From contig CAMWIW010000014.1 in NCBI GenBank assembly GCA_947174415.1, forward strand, positions 1-44,175: 44,175 nt of DNA. The letters run 5' to 3'. The notes beneath the pieces were generated by a model that was given only the letters and a program-made list of their open reading frames with translations, was not told the DNA's origin and ran no database searches. Below are positions 27,724-36,274 of the stretch, piece after piece. The stretch's first letter is position 1. The number at the start of each line of letters is the position of its first letter. The DNA is from an uncultured Clostridia bacterium. Lineage in GTDB: Bacteria > Bacillota > Clostridia > Christensenellales > Borkfalkiaceae. A program made the position numbers and the translations under genes.

Positions 27724-30700
27724 TTATACTTTAATTTTTACGGTGTCCCCGCAAGCGTGAGTCTGTACCGATAACTCTTCGCCCGCGACGTTGAATTTCA
27801 AAACTACTACTGCATGCCATTTCTTTTTTGCGCTAAGCAAGTTTGTAGTTATTTGCCCCTCGGTTCTATGGGAGGAAACAAAGCTGTTTTCTTCGTAGAA
27901 TGCGCCGCTGTCGTTCGTAAGGTTTTCGTTATCGTTAATGTAGTAACGGTAGCTCGTGTAGGAACAATTAATTTTGTTGACCAAATCCGCATTTCCTGCA
28001 AACTCGTACGAAGTTTCGGCAGCAATAGTGTAATTATACTTCCAATTCTTATCGTAATACGTACCGCTGCCGTTAACGGTTACTTTTACCCACAAAGCTT
28101 CCAAGTTTACAGCGCCTGCATCGATAAATTCTTCAACGGAAGTAATTTTTCTCCATTCGCCGTTGTCGTTATACCACCAACCGAGGAAAGCATAGCCCTC
28201 TGCTGTTGCGTCGGCTATAGCATAGCTCGCACCCTCTTCAAAGCCGACATTAAGGAGCTTATAATTTCCGTCGTAGCCCGTATAGTTAAATTCAACGGAA
28301 CTGTTAAAAGTTACTTTTAACGGAGCTTTAGTGTAATCGACTTTAAACGTCATATTTTCGGTTACTGCGCAACCGTTTGCAACAACGCCGTTTTCGCCGA
28401 CCCACTGCGCCGTGTAACCATCACGCTCAGGACAAGCGGGCATATTTCCGAAATTCAAAACTTCGTTTTCGTGGTAGTATGCTTTATAAAGTTCTACGCC
28501 ATTTTCGTCCACAAATGAAACTGTGTATGCTTTGTTCCAAATTGCCGTATATTCAGTATCGGAAATCAGCCTGATTAAGCCGTAACGAATGCCGTTCTCT
28601 TCAACAAAGTCTACAAACTGCACGTCTTGAGTGCCAAGTATCTGAGTAGTAGCCGTATAGCCGTCAAGAATATAGCTATCTCCGCCAAATGTGCCGGCAA
28701 CCCCTACAGGAAGCTTGATATACGAACCGCAAGCCCAAGTAAAGCTGCTTACTATATAAGGTAAGTCGTAATCGCTGTTGACCGTTACGTTCATATTGAA
28801 GAGGTCTTTGGAAGTATCCGTATAGCCCTCGCCCATCTGCTCGTTAGGGTTACAATAAGTTAAGCCGCCTGTAAGTTCCAACTTGACTGTGCTGCCGAAA
28901 AGCTCCATAGAAGTTTTTAAAATCTCAAGGCTCTTTACAGTGTAAGTGCCGTCGGCGTTCAAATCGGCGTTGAACTTGACGGGGATATCCGAAGTGTTCA
29001 TACCCGTGTAAGCCTTTATAAGGTCGCCGTTGAACGATACTGTCCAGCTTGCGCCCGTTGAATTTTCTTCGGTAACGTAAGCAGCGATAACGGTATTTAA
29101 GCATGCGCCGAAGTCAAGACCGTCAAAGCTTACCCCCGGATTATCGGAAGAACCCGAATCGGGAATATTATTGAGAATAACAGGTCCGAAGTTAAAGATG
29201 AACGTTAAGTTATCCATTAAATCGTCGCTAAACTCTTTCAACGTCATTGAGCGGACTTCTTCCTTTGCAGGATTGTCTGTAACTTCTTTGGTTATTAAAC
29301 CACTTGTTTCATAATGGGTGTACTGTATTCTTTTGATGCAAACGTTGCCGCCCTTTATTGACAAATAAACGTCCGAATCGCCGGCGATTGCAATTTGATT
29401 AAATTCTTGAACGCCGTCGTAATAGATATGCGCATTTATAGCAACTTCGTTATTTTCGTCTATATAGACAGCCAGCGACTTTATATAAATATTGGCGTTA
29501 ATTTTTATACCGATTACGTTTATCGTCGCTGTAACTTTACCGTTTAAAAGGTAATAGTGATTTAAATCGTATTCGTCCTCGGTTTCGTCTACTTTGTGCG
29601 TTACGGAATTAATTAAACCGTTTACAAGCGTATCGAGCCCGTCGGCGTTCAGATAGCCGACGAATGCCGTACCGCTGTCGGGTCTTGCAATTTCGTCATA
29701 GCCGAGCTTTAAGCCGAGGTTGAGTTTGTTGACTTCGTTTTCACCGAAGAAGATATTTTCAACTCCTATTCTGTCCACGAAGTAAACGCCGTCCTTTAAA
29801 ACTCTCGTGAAGTTAATAAAAATGTTGTCGGCTGCGTCTATTTCCTTATCATATATTGCGGAGGAATTGAGTACTACGGTAAGTGCGTCTTGTGTTGTGG
29901 TAATGCTCGAAACGTATTCCTTTGCAAGCGAGAACGACGAGCTTGCTTCTTTTTCAGCTGTATCGATATTGCCGAAAAGGTCGTTTAAAAGCTGTTCGAG
30001 GCTTACGCCGAGTATTTGAGGAATAAGACTTTCGCCAAGGGACGCAAACTTATCCTGAACGCTGTCGGGAAGGTATTTGCTTATGAGCATACCGTCCAAA
30101 AGGTCTGCAATTTGCCCGACCGCCGCAGTAAGATAATTGTCGTTTGCAAAGCTTACGTCTTTAAGATTTGCCATTGCGCCAACCATTGACACAAGGGTTA
30201 AAATCTCGTCAACGGGAGCGTAAATATTCAACGGTACGGCGTTTTCAGCGTATTTTGAAACCGAGAGATAAATATCAAGCGCGCCGTCGGTAATATATCC
30301 ACCTGTCGTCCTTCCGTCAGCGCCCGTAACGGGGTTGGCGTCCATTATAACGAGGTCGAGATAAAGGCTGTCGTCGGCAGGATTTTTCGCCGTAAGCCTA
30401 AGGTTAAGATGAATATAAATATCTTCTAACTTAACCTCTTCTTCATTTGCCGCGCCTCTGCCGTATTCCAACGAAGCGTTGAAATTGTATTTTTCGTAAC
30501 CGTAATCGGCGTACGCTTCCTCATATGAGTACAGCGTGCCTGTAACGGTAGCGGATATATTGTTGCCGAGAAGGCTTTCAACAACTTTCTTGCTCTCTTC
30601 AAGCAAATTGATATATTCTTCCTTTTCTTCGTCGGAAAGTCCGTCAAGCGCGGTTTGGCTCAATCCTACTTTGGCGGTAGCGTCAACGCCGAATACCGTC

Positions 30701-33297
30701 AAGCCTGCGCTTACGCGCAAATCTTCGGATAAGTCAAGCTCCGCCCAAACGGGAACTATCGCATCCATAATAGTTAGGTGAGCGTTGGACGAAATGATTT
30801 CGCTTTCCGCAACAAGATTGGTTAAAAGCTCTTTTATTACGGTAGGTAAGCCGTCCGACAAAACGCTGGCGCTGTTAAACGCCGTAAAGATGCTTCCGCC
30901 GTTCGCTTCGGCAAGGTCAAGCATTACTTTGGTAGTTCCGACTTTTATATACAGCGACTTTGCGGAAAATTCGTAGTAAACAGCTACACCGCCGAAATCT
31001 GCACGGATTTCGCTAAGTTCGCCATCCTTTAAAGCAAGCGCAACTTTACCGTCGATTGAAACTTTGTTACGGTTGCCCGCTTCGTCGGCAAGCCCCGTTA
31101 CAAGAGTCAGGGAAACGTCAAACGTAATTTCGCTGTTTAAAATATCGGTGTAGCCCGCAAGGTCGGGAAGAACCACATCTTCATTAGTAAGAGCCGCGCT
31201 CAGAGAAACGTTTAATTGATCTAAAGTAAGTCCCGCGTCAACTTTAAGTCCGCCGAAAAGCTGAATATCGAAGGCGGCTTTTAGTACGCTTTCTATCGCG
31301 TCGATATTTATATCAAGGCTTGAACCGAACGAATTTTCGTCTGCGTACAGATTGGATAAAACGGTTTTAAGAAGCGAATTTATATCTAACGCACCGAGAT
31401 TAATATCACCTGCGTCAAGCTTTGAAAAATCGAGTTTATATTTTGCGCTACCCACGCTTAAATAAAGCATATTATGGGGGCAATCGTAATAAACCTCAGT
31501 TTCGCCGAGGGTTGCGTATACGCCCGCAAAACCGCCGTTTGCCGTTAAGATTTTCGCAACTCCGTCAAGTGCAAGTCCGTTTGCATTTAACGAAATATCG
31601 AAAGTAATTCCGTCGTTCAGAAGGTCTTGGTAACCTGCAACGTCTGCGGGAATAGCGGGTTTGTCGCTTTCGTTTCCGAAGCAAAGGTTTGCGTTTACAA
31701 CCTTTTCACCGAGAGGAATTTGTGCATTTAAGAAATTGAGTTCAACGCCGTTTTCACCCATTTCGAACTCGAATTCTATTTTTACTTTGAGCCCGAAAAG
31801 TTCAACCTCGGAAGATAGCGTTGCAATGCCCGTTGCTTCGTTGAAAACGAACTCGCCCTCCGTCATCTGGTCCATTAAAGCTGCGATATCAAAACCGCCC
31901 AAAATGTCGCCGCCTTCCTCTTCTCCCGAAGAAAGCAATCCGTCCGTATTCAACTTGTATTTGGAAGAGCCGTCGTTTATGTACAAGGTGTTTCCGTCAA
32001 GCCAGACGAGCAAATCGCCCAACTTTGCGGAAAGTCCGCTGAAATTACTGTTTTCCATTTCAACGGAAACAACACCGTTCAAATCGAGATTGTCAATGCT
32101 TAAATCTACTTTGAATACCGCACCTTCCGTAAGAACGCTTGCAAACGCTCCCGACAAAAAGCCCATTGCGTTATCGGTGTTATCTTCCACCTTATCGTCG
32201 TCTACGAGCGTATCTTTAACTTTGTCGTACTCGGATTCGAAGTAATCTTCCCAGAACGTGTTCTTTGCATTCTCTTCGGAATAATCGAAAACTACTTTCG
32301 TGCTTGATGTACAGCTCGGAGCAAAGTTCGCCGCAATCGGAGCGTTGTAGGAATCGGAAATTTCAAATTCGAGAACACGCCAACTCTCGTCAAAGGTGTA
32401 GGTAACGGAAGTTGTGTGTATGTCGGGGCAATCGTATAAATCGCCCGTAACCTTCATTTGAAGTTTGTAGTAATAGTCCGCACTCGTTTCGTCCTCGCCT
32501 GTGTTGACGTTGAGGTTAAGAGTCATCGAATACGTGCCGTTTCCGTTATCTACGACCGAATAATCGTAGGCGTTGGCAATAGTAAGCTCGTTAAGGACGT
32601 ATACGGAGAACTCTGAAGGCGGGAAACCGCGGTTCTTTTTGAAGGTATTTACGGTCATAGCCTGAGCTTCGCCCGTAGACCACGGCGTGTTCATTTTATC
32701 AAAGTTCTTGTTTGCGGAGGGTCGCCACATAACAATTCCGTTTGCGACGCAGAACTGAGTAGCCTTAGACGAGAAGCCCTTAGCTATGTCCGCAGAAATC
32801 AATACTTCGTTATAATACTGTTTATACGTTTCAACCGTCTGGGAAAAGCCCATTGATACGACGGTAGAAAACATTTCGGACGACCAATACTCCTGATTTT
32901 GCAAAACGTAATTCATATAGCCTACGTTTTCAACGAGGGTGTGATCCGTGGGTTTAGTCCCGTCCGCGGGAACTTCGTAACAAACCGTTTCGAAATCCTT
33001 GTTGAGTTCCGTCGTCTTTTTAGGTGCAAAAAAGCCCACGCCCACCACGGCAACAGCGCCGACGACGCCGACTGCCGCAACCGCTGCGACCTTGCGCATA
33101 CGGCGGACGTGTTTTAAAGCGAGGGGCTTGCGCCTTTTAACGCGCACCTCGCCCTCGGTTGTATTCAATTTGTCATGAAGCCCCGCACGGCGGTTAACGG
33201 ACTTATCACGCTTAACCTTTTTGGTCGCCGTATAGCCCGCATTCCTTACCTCGTGCAGCTCTTCAATTCCCGTTTTTGTTTGCTTTCTCTTTAACAT
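27724..33297 (-). CDS. Giant membrane-anchored extracellular repeat protein
   Basis: The 1857-residue protein starts with a strongly basic cytoplasmic tail (about 68 residues, rich in KRK and RR), then one membrane helix (about 69-90), and the rest must lie outside the cell. At about residues 395-950 three related blocks of about 160-190 residues follow each other, each with an ITFDVSL-type start, a 'LDG' strand, and the VYYD...LYIxVGxxKYKLD signature. Near residue 1590 a module resembling InlB/Listeria-Bacteroides repeats begins (YTVSFVDENGVELYKAYYHE). The last 130 residues are Tyr-rich. No sortase motif is seen. It is probably a surface or wall-associated protein; the ligand is unknown. A promoter with a palindrome lies upstream. 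Confidence 0.9.
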   Translation of the reverse strand: MLKRKQTKTGIEELHEVRNAGYTATKKVKRDKSVNRRAGLHDKLNTTEGEVRVKRRKPLALKHVRRMRKVAAVAAVGVVGAVAVVGVGFFAPKKTTELNKDFETVCYEVPADGTKPTDHTLVENVGYMNYVLQNQEYWSSEMFSTVVSMGFSQTVETYKQYYNEVLISADIAKGFSSKATQFCVANGIVMWRPSANKNFDKMNTPWSTGEAQAMTVNTFKKNRGFPPSEFSVYVLNELTIANAYDYSVVDNGNGTYSMTLNLNVNTGEDETSADYYYKLQMKVTGDLYDCPDIHTTSVTYTFDESWRVLEFEISDSYNAPIAANFAPSCTSSTKVVFDYSEENAKNTFWEDYFESEYDKVKDTLVDDDKVEDNTDNAMGFLSGAFASVLTEGAVFKVDLSIDNLDLNGVVSVEMENSNFSGLSAKLGDLLVWLDGNTLYINDGSSKYKLNTDGLLSSGEEEGGDILGGFDIAALMDQMTEGEFVFNEATGIATLSSEVELFGLKVKIEFEFEMGENGVELNFLNAQIPLGEKVVNANLCFGNESDKPAIPADVAGYQDLLNDGITFDISLNANGLALDGVAKILTANGGFAGVYATLGETEVYYDCPHNMLYLSVGSAKYKLDFSKLDAGDINLGALDINSLLKTVLSNLYADENSFGSSLDINIDAIESVLKAAFDIQLFGGLKVDAGLTLDQLNVSLSAALTNEDVVLPDLAGYTDILNSEITFDVSLTLVTGLADEAGNRNKVSIDGKVALALKDGELSEIRADFGGVAVYYEFSAKSLYIKVGTTKVMLDLAEANGGSIFTAFNSASVLSDGLPTVIKELLTNLVAESEIISSNAHLTIMDAIVPVWAELDLSEDLRVSAGLTVFGVDATAKVGLSQTALDGLSDEEKEEYINLLEESKKVVESLLGNNISATVTGTLYSYEEAYADYGYEKYNFNASLEYGRGAANEEEVKLEDIYIHLNLRLTAKNPADDSLYLDLVIMDANPVTGADGRTTGGYITDGALDIYLSVSKYAENAVPLNIYAPVDEILTLVSMVGAMANLKDVSFANDNYLTAAVGQIADLLDGMLISKYLPDSVQDKFASLGESLIPQILGVSLEQLLNDLFGNIDTAEKEASSSFSLAKEYVSSITTTQDALTVVLNSSAIYDKEIDAADNIFINFTRVLKDGVYFVDRIGVENIFFGENEVNKLNLGLKLGYDEIARPDSGTAFVGYLNADGLDTLVNGLINSVTHKVDETEDEYDLNHYYLLNGKVTATINVIGIKINANIYIKSLAVYIDENNEVAINAHIYYDGVQEFNQIAIAGDSDVYLSIKGGNVCIKRIQYTHYETSGLITKEVTDNPAKEEVRSMTLKEFSDDLMDNLTFIFNFGPVILNNIPDSGSSDNPGVSFDGLDFGACLNTVIAAYVTEENSTGASWTVSFNGDLIKAYTGMNTSDIPVKFNADLNADGTYTVKSLEILKTSMELFGSTVKLELTGGLTYCNPNEQMGEGYTDTSKDLFNMNVTVNSDYDLPYIVSSFTWACGSYIKLPVGVAGTFGGDSYILDGYTATTQILGTQDVQFVDFVEENGIRYGLIRLISDTEYTAIWNKAYTVSFVDENGVELYKAYYHENEVLNFGNMPACPERDGYTAQWVGENGVVANGCAVTENMTFKVDYTKAPLKVTFNSSVEFNYTGYDGNYKLLNVGFEEGASYAIADATAEGYAFLGWWYNDNGEWRKITSVEEFIDAGAVNLEALWVKVTVNGSGTYYDKNWKYNYTIAAETSYEFAGNADLVNKINCSYTSYRYYINDNENLTNDSGAFYEENSFVSSHRTEGQITTNLLSAKKKWHAVVVLKFNVAGEELSVQTHACGDTVKIKV

Positions 33298-33351
33298 ATA
33301 TTTATTGCGGCAAGCATACTAGCCGATTTTACCTTAGTTTATTATGTTATA

Positions 33352-33380
33352 AGTCTAAAACTTTTATGACAAAATGTCAA
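33352..33380 (-). promoter_or_regulatory. Promoter of the giant gene with palindrome at the -35 box
   Basis: On the minus strand, TTGACA (33380-33375) and TAGACT (33357-33352) are spaced by 17 bp. The -35 box is half of TGACATTTTGTCA, an inverted repeat that could be an operator. The leader before the gene is about 50 nt. Confidence 0.65.
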
Positions 33381-33477
33381 GTTTGTAATGAAAATATATG
33401 ATAATTTTTTGTCGAAAATCCATAATTTTTTCATTTTTTGCCTTTTTGTTAGCATTTTTATCCCAAAACGGGAAATT

Positions 33478-33501
33478 TTTGTCATGGTTTTTTATGACAA
33501 A
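33478..33501. promoter_or_regulatory. Inverted repeat TTTGTCAT/ATGACAAA
   Basis: Two 8-bp arms (33478-33485 and 33494-33501) surround an 8-base A/T-rich centre. The same ATGACAAA half-site recurs next to the -35 box of the giant gene (33366-33373). Together they suggest a regulator with two sites about 120 bp apart. The rest of the region 33381-33551 is AT-rich with no coding frame. Confidence 0.5.
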
Positions 33502-33551
33502 GCTCTGAAATTAAGATTTTATCACAATATTATATAGTGTCGCGCGGACAC

Positions 33552-33580
33552 AAAAAAACGCCTTGCCTGAGGCAAAGCGT
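33552..33580 (-). terminator. Terminator of the small membrane protein gene
   Basis: On the minus strand, ACGCTTTGCC-TCA-GGCAAGGCGT forms a 10-bp stem with one mismatch, followed by seven T residues, directly after the stop. Confidence 0.88.
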
Positions 33581-33585
33581 ACAAT

Positions 33586-33810
33586 TCAATTCCTATCGTT
33601 ATTTGTTTTTTCGTTGTTTTCCTTGTTCTTTTTTGCTTTACGCATCAATAGATAATTACGAACCGCCATTACGAAACACCCCACGCCTACCAAAATAAAT
33701 ACGGCAGCGTGCGTAGTCTTACCGCTGACAGCATAATAAATTCCAATCCCTGAGCACGCAAGTCCGCAGACTATTTCAAAAATTATAACTATGAGTCCGT
33801 TCTTTTCCAT
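33586..33810 (-). CDS. Small membrane protein of unknown function
   Basis: The 74-residue product has two membrane helices (about 5-28 and 34-55) joined by a short turn, and a very basic, Asn/Lys-rich tail (RKAKKNKENNEKTNNDRN). No family is recognised. GGAG stands 7 bases before the ATG, a candidate promoter lies upstream and a terminator follows, so it is a real single gene. It is back-to-back with yggS. Confidence 0.8.
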   Translation of the reverse strand: MEKNGLIVIIFEIVCGLACSGIGIYYAVSGKTTHAAVFILVGVGCFVMAVRNYLLMRKAKKNKENNEKTNNDRN

Positions 33811-33834
33811 TCGTCTACTCCGTTCGTTTATTTT

Positions 33835-33863
33835 ATTGTAGCATAAATTTTTTAAAAGTTAAA
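33835..33863 (-). promoter_or_regulatory. Candidate promoter of the small membrane protein gene
   Basis: On the minus strand, TACAAT (33840-33835) is preceded at 17 bp by a weak -35 match TTTAAC (33863-33858). Confidence 0.5.
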
Positions 33864-33890
33864 GTATTTCAAGGAGAATTTTAAAAACGG

Positions 33891-33920
33891 TTGACAGTCT
33901 TACGAATTTTAAGTTAAAAT
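33891..33920 (+). promoter_or_regulatory. Promoter of yggS, abutting its start codon
   Basis: TTGACA (33891-33896) and TAAAAT (33915-33920) are spaced by 18 bp. Only six bases separate the -10 box from ATG 33927, so transcription should start at or next to the start codon. Confidence 0.78.
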
Positions 33921-33926
33921 TTTTTT

Positions 33927-34601
33927 ATGATTGAAGAAAAAGTTAAAAGCCTTTTAAAAGAAATTCCCGCAACCAACCCGTTCGGCGAAAAAGTTACGTT
34001 AGTTGCGGCGGTTAAATTACAGACCGCAGAACACATTAACCGTGCCATATGTGGGGGTGTAACCGATATAGGCGACAATCACGTTCAGGAATTTCGGGAC
34101 AAATTTAACGAGATAAAAGGCAACCCACGCCGCCACTTTATCGGGCATTTGCAGACGAATAAAATAAAATATCTTTTGGGCAAGGTAGACCTCTATCATT
34201 CGGTTGACAGATACAATTTGGCGGAAGAGCTTTCAAGGAAAAGCGCGCAGGCGGGCGTTACTTCAAATATTTTAATTCAGATAAATATAGGCAATGAGGA
34301 AACTAAAGGCGGATTTGCGCTTGAAGAGTCCGAAGAAGTCTTTAATAAAATAAGCGCATTGCCTGCGCTTAACGTTGAGGGGCTTATGGCTATGCTTCCT
34401 TTCGACCGCGATCAAGCGCTGCTTAGAAGGCTTGCAAAAGCAATGCGCGAAAAATACGACGGACTGAACGCAAAAGGCGCAAACTTCAAATACCTTTCAA
34501 TGGGAATGAGCGGAGATTGGAAGCTGTGCGTTGAAGAGGGCAGTAATATGATACGCCTCGGCACGTCCATATTCGGGCAACGAAATTACCAAAAAACCTG
34601 A
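33927..34601 (+). CDS. yggS: YggS/PLPBP family pyridoxal-phosphate homeostasis protein
   Basis: The protein binds pyridoxal 5'-phosphate without known enzyme activity and buffers vitamin B6. The 224 residues fit the family: PLP-binding Lys30 (LVAAVKLQ), the VTDIGDNHVQEF motif (usually GENRVQE), RHFIGHLQTNKIKYL, LIQINIGNEETKGGF, and the C-terminal LSMGMSGDWKLCVEEGSNMIRLGTSIFG. The Lys context is VK rather than the usual SK. No Shine-Dalgarno sequence is present; the promoter predicts a leaderless mRNA. The stop codon overlaps a copy of the dispersed repeat. Confidence 0.95.
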   Translation: MIEEKVKSLLKEIPATNPFGEKVTLVAAVKLQTAEHINRAICGGVTDIGDNHVQEFRDKFNEIKGNPRRHFIGHLQTNKIKYLLGKVDLYHSVDRYNLAEELSRKSAQAGVTSNILIQINIGNEETKGGFALEESEEVFNKISALPALNVEGLMAMLPFDRDQALLRRLAKAMREKYDGLNAKGANFKYLSMGMSGDWKLCVEEGSNMIRLGTSIFGQRNYQKT

Positions 34602-34630
34602 TTGCCCCCAACATATACCTCAAATAACGA
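34601..34630. repeat. Dispersed CATATATnGGGGG repeat, full copy 6
   Basis: ATTGCCCCCAACATATACCT continues into CAAATAACGA. It begins on the last base of the yggS stop codon and runs up to the terminator. It matches the copy at 5784-5813 at 26 of 30 bases, over the G-run, the core and the TCGTTATTTG arm. Confidence 0.8.
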
Positions 34631-34660
34631 AAAAAACCTTTCCTAAATGGAAAGGTTTTT
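34631..34660. terminator. Bidirectional terminator after yggS
   Basis: AAAAACCTTTCC pairs with GGAAAGGTTTTT around a short TAAAT loop, with runs of A and T on either side. It ends both yggS (plus) and the convergent membrane protein gene (minus). Confidence 0.88.
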
Positions 34661-34662
34661 AT

Positions 34663-35166
34663 TTACATAGCAATCAGTAAAAGAAGCACTGCAATATAAA
34701 GTCCGCACCATAAGGCGTTTACTGCAAGCACCAAAAGAAGTTCTAACGTAACTTTCGCCGCCACGTGCAATTTTGAGCGGGCAACAGAAAGAATACCGAA
34801 AACCACCGCACAAGCCGTTAAAGCACTTAACGCACCGCCGATTGCGCCCATAAAAAGCGCACCGAATATTATACTTACATAGGCAAGCACGATAAATATC
34901 CAATCGTACCAAGTGTTCTTAACGATTACAAGATTTTCGCCCTTGTCGGATATAAGCTTTACACCGAATAAGTAATTGCCTTTAACGGTATAATCGGTAT
35001 AAGTCTGTGTACCCGTTGACATATCGATTTTATCAAGGCGGCGGAAAGTTTTTTTATCCAGCTTGTGAGCAGGTTCGCCGTTTATAGCAAGACTTTTATC
35101 ACCCGTCCAAAATCCTTCGGTATACTTAAACTCGTCGCCGTTTTCAAATACTTTAATAAATTCCAT
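34663..35166 (-). CDS. Uncharacterised protein with C-terminal membrane helices
   Basis: No family is recognised. The first 85 residues are soluble and beta-rich (MEFIKVFENGDEFKYTEGFW... LVIVKNTWYDW). The remaining half is hydrophobic with about three membrane helices (about 88-108, 110-128, 137-166), and the protein ends in LLLLIAM. It follows rpsR and its terminator in the same direction with no room for a promoter, so it depends on read-through. Only a weak AGAAG precedes the ATG. Its place after the ribosomal operon gives no clear clue to function. Confidence 0.78.
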   Translation of the reverse strand: MEFIKVFENGDEFKYTEGFWTGDKSLAINGEPAHKLDKKTFRRLDKIDMSTGTQTYTDYTVKGNYLFGVKLISDKGENLVIVKNTWYDWIFIVLAYVSIIFGALFMGAIGGALSALTACAVVFGILSVARSKLHVAAKVTLELLLVLAVNALWCGLYIAVLLLLIAM

Positions 35167-35178
35167 AATTCTTCTATG

Positions 35179-35208
35179 AAAAAAAGGTCATAATAAAATG
35201 ACCTTTTA
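35179..35208 (-). terminator. Terminator after rpsR
   Basis: On the minus strand AAAAGGTCAT and ATGACCTTTT form a perfect 10-bp stem with a TTTTATT loop, followed by a T-run. It probably allows partial read-through to the next gene. Confidence 0.85.
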
Positions 35209-35214
35209 AATCCG

Positions 35215-35469
35215 TTAGTCTCCTTTGAAGGGAAGCAAGTCCGCAATTCTTGCGCGCTTGATTGCTTTGGAAAGCTCTCTTTGATGCTTTGCGCAAGTAC
35301 CGCTCATTCTGCGGGGCAACATTTTGCCGCTTTCGGTTACAAACTTTTTAAGCCTTGCAACGTCTTTATAGTCGATAACCGTAACTTTTTCCTGACAGAA
35401 TACGCAAACCTTTTTGCGGGGAAATCTTTTATACGCCTTCTTTGCGGGCGCTACTTTATTTTCTTCCAT
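35215..35469 (-). CDS. rpsR: 30S ribosomal protein S18
   Basis: The 84-residue protein has the S18 core ([48 protein letters not shown]). The N-terminal CVFCQEK and the later TCAKH show the Cys/His-bearing form that may bind zinc. S18 pairs with S6 on the platform of the small subunit. It is the last gene of the rpsF-ssb-rpsR operon, 16 bp after ssb. Confidence 0.97.
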   Translation of the reverse strand: MEENKVAPAKKAYKRFPRKKVCVFCQEKVTVIDYKDVARLKKFVTESGKMLPRRMSGTCAKHQRELSKAIKRARIADLLPFKGD

Positions 35470-35485
35470 AATTTAACTCCTTAAT

Positions 35486-35902
35486 TTAGAAGGGAATGTC
35501 GCTGTCGTCGTCGAAGGGTTGAAGCTGAGGCTTAGAACCGCTTCTCTGCGAGGGTGCGGGTGCGTCAAAGTCGTCGCCGCCGCTGCCTTTAGGCGATAAG
35601 AACTCTACGTCCTGACAAACAATGTCTACGCCCGTGCGCTTTACGCCTTGGCTATCCTCGTAATTTCTGAGCTCTATAGAACCGCTTACTGCAACTTTGT
35701 TGCCCTTTCTCGAATAGCGTGCAACCGTTTCGCCCAATGCGCGCCAAGCAACGCAGTTAAAAAAGTCGGTCTTCCTTTCACCGTCGCTTGACGAATAGTT
35801 TCTGTTTACCGCTATTGCAAAACGGCAGATTTTGATGCCGCCCGAGGTTTCGGTAAGCTCGGGGTCGCGCGTTAAATTCCCTATTAAAAATACCTTATTC
35901 AT
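35486..35902 (-). CDS. ssb: Single-stranded DNA-binding protein
   Basis: The 138-residue protein has an N-terminal OB fold (MNKVFLIGNLTRDPELTET... FFNCVAWRALGE), a linker rich in Gly, Ser and Pro, and the acidic tail DDDSDIPF that recruits partner proteins. SSB coats single-stranded DNA in replication and repair. It lies in the standard rpsF-ssb-rpsR operon, 15 bp after rpsF. Confidence 0.98.
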   Translation of the reverse strand: MNKVFLIGNLTRDPELTETSGGIKICRFAIAVNRNYSSSDGERKTDFFNCVAWRALGETVARYSRKGNKVAVSGSIELRNYEDSQGVKRTGVDIVCQDVEFLSPKGSGGDDFDAPAPSQRSGSKPQLQPFDDDSDIPF

Positions 35903-35917
35903 ATTGCCATCCTATGT

Positions 35918-36202
35918 TTATGCCTTTACGGTTATCATTCTTCTTAAAACTTCAGACGAAAGGTCGGAAATTCTTTCAAGTTCCTTGACCACTGCGCCGT
36001 CAGCTTCGAAAGTCATTACCGTGTAATCACCGTCGTTTTTGTAGTTGATGGGGTAAGCAAGCTTTTTAACTCCCCACTTGTCTACTGAAACTACGCTGCC
36101 GCCCTTGGACGTTACGATGTCCTCGAACTTCTTCCCGAAAGCTTCTTTCGCTTCGTCAGCCAAAGACGCGTCGAGAATGTAAATCATTTCGTAAGTTTTC
36201 AT
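35918..36202 (-). CDS. rpsF: 30S ribosomal protein S6
   Basis: The 94-residue protein begins MKTYEMIYILDASL and has the S6 features (WGVKKLAYPINYKNDGDY, then a helix, LSSEVLRRMI). S6 binds S18 on the ribosome. The start at 36202 is preceded by GGGAGG; an in-frame ATG 11 codons upstream lies in the leader and would add residues S6 does not have. It is the first gene of the operon, behind a structured leader. Confidence 0.97.
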   Translation of the reverse strand: MKTYEMIYILDASLADEAKEAFGKKFEDIVTSKGGSVVSVDKWGVKKLAYPINYKNDGDYTVMTFEADGAVVKELERISDLSSEVLRRMITVKA

Positions 36203-36268
36203 TTTTTCACCTCCCGGACTTAATCGGCATACCAACTACGGTATGCAAGGTAAACGCACTAACCGTGC
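36203..36268 (-). promoter_or_regulatory. rpsF leader with hairpin, candidate S6:S18 binding site
   Basis: On the minus strand the leader carries GCATACC-GTAGTT-GGTATGC (36246-36227), with CCG at the stem-loop junction and a second CCG just 3' of the stem. In many bacteria the S6:S18 complex binds a CCG-bearing hairpin in this leader and represses the operon. Position and content fit, but I have not matched it to the full published consensus. Confidence 0.55.
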
Positions 36269-36274
36269 CTAACT

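Noticed and set aside
31467-31490. A match to the repeat core (CATATTATGGGGGCAATCG) inside the giant gene
   Set aside because: It is in frame within a repeat block and lacks the CATATATG centre; probably chance.
31661-32245. Open frame opposite the giant gene
   Set aside because: Shadow of the coding frame; composition is low-complexity Ser/Pro and it lacks a start signal.
32417-32437. TGTATGTCGGGGCAATCG in the giant gene, similar to the repeat core
   Set aside because: The core is broken (no TATAT) and the sequence is coding.
34044-34064. A match to the repeat core (CATATGTGGGGGTGTAA) inside yggS
   Set aside because: It encodes the conserved AI-GGVTDIG segment of YggS in frame, so it is explained by coding. 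It is not counted as a copy.
36205-36235. Longer S6 from the upstream ATG
   Set aside because: The added residues lie in the leader and cover the ribosome-binding site.
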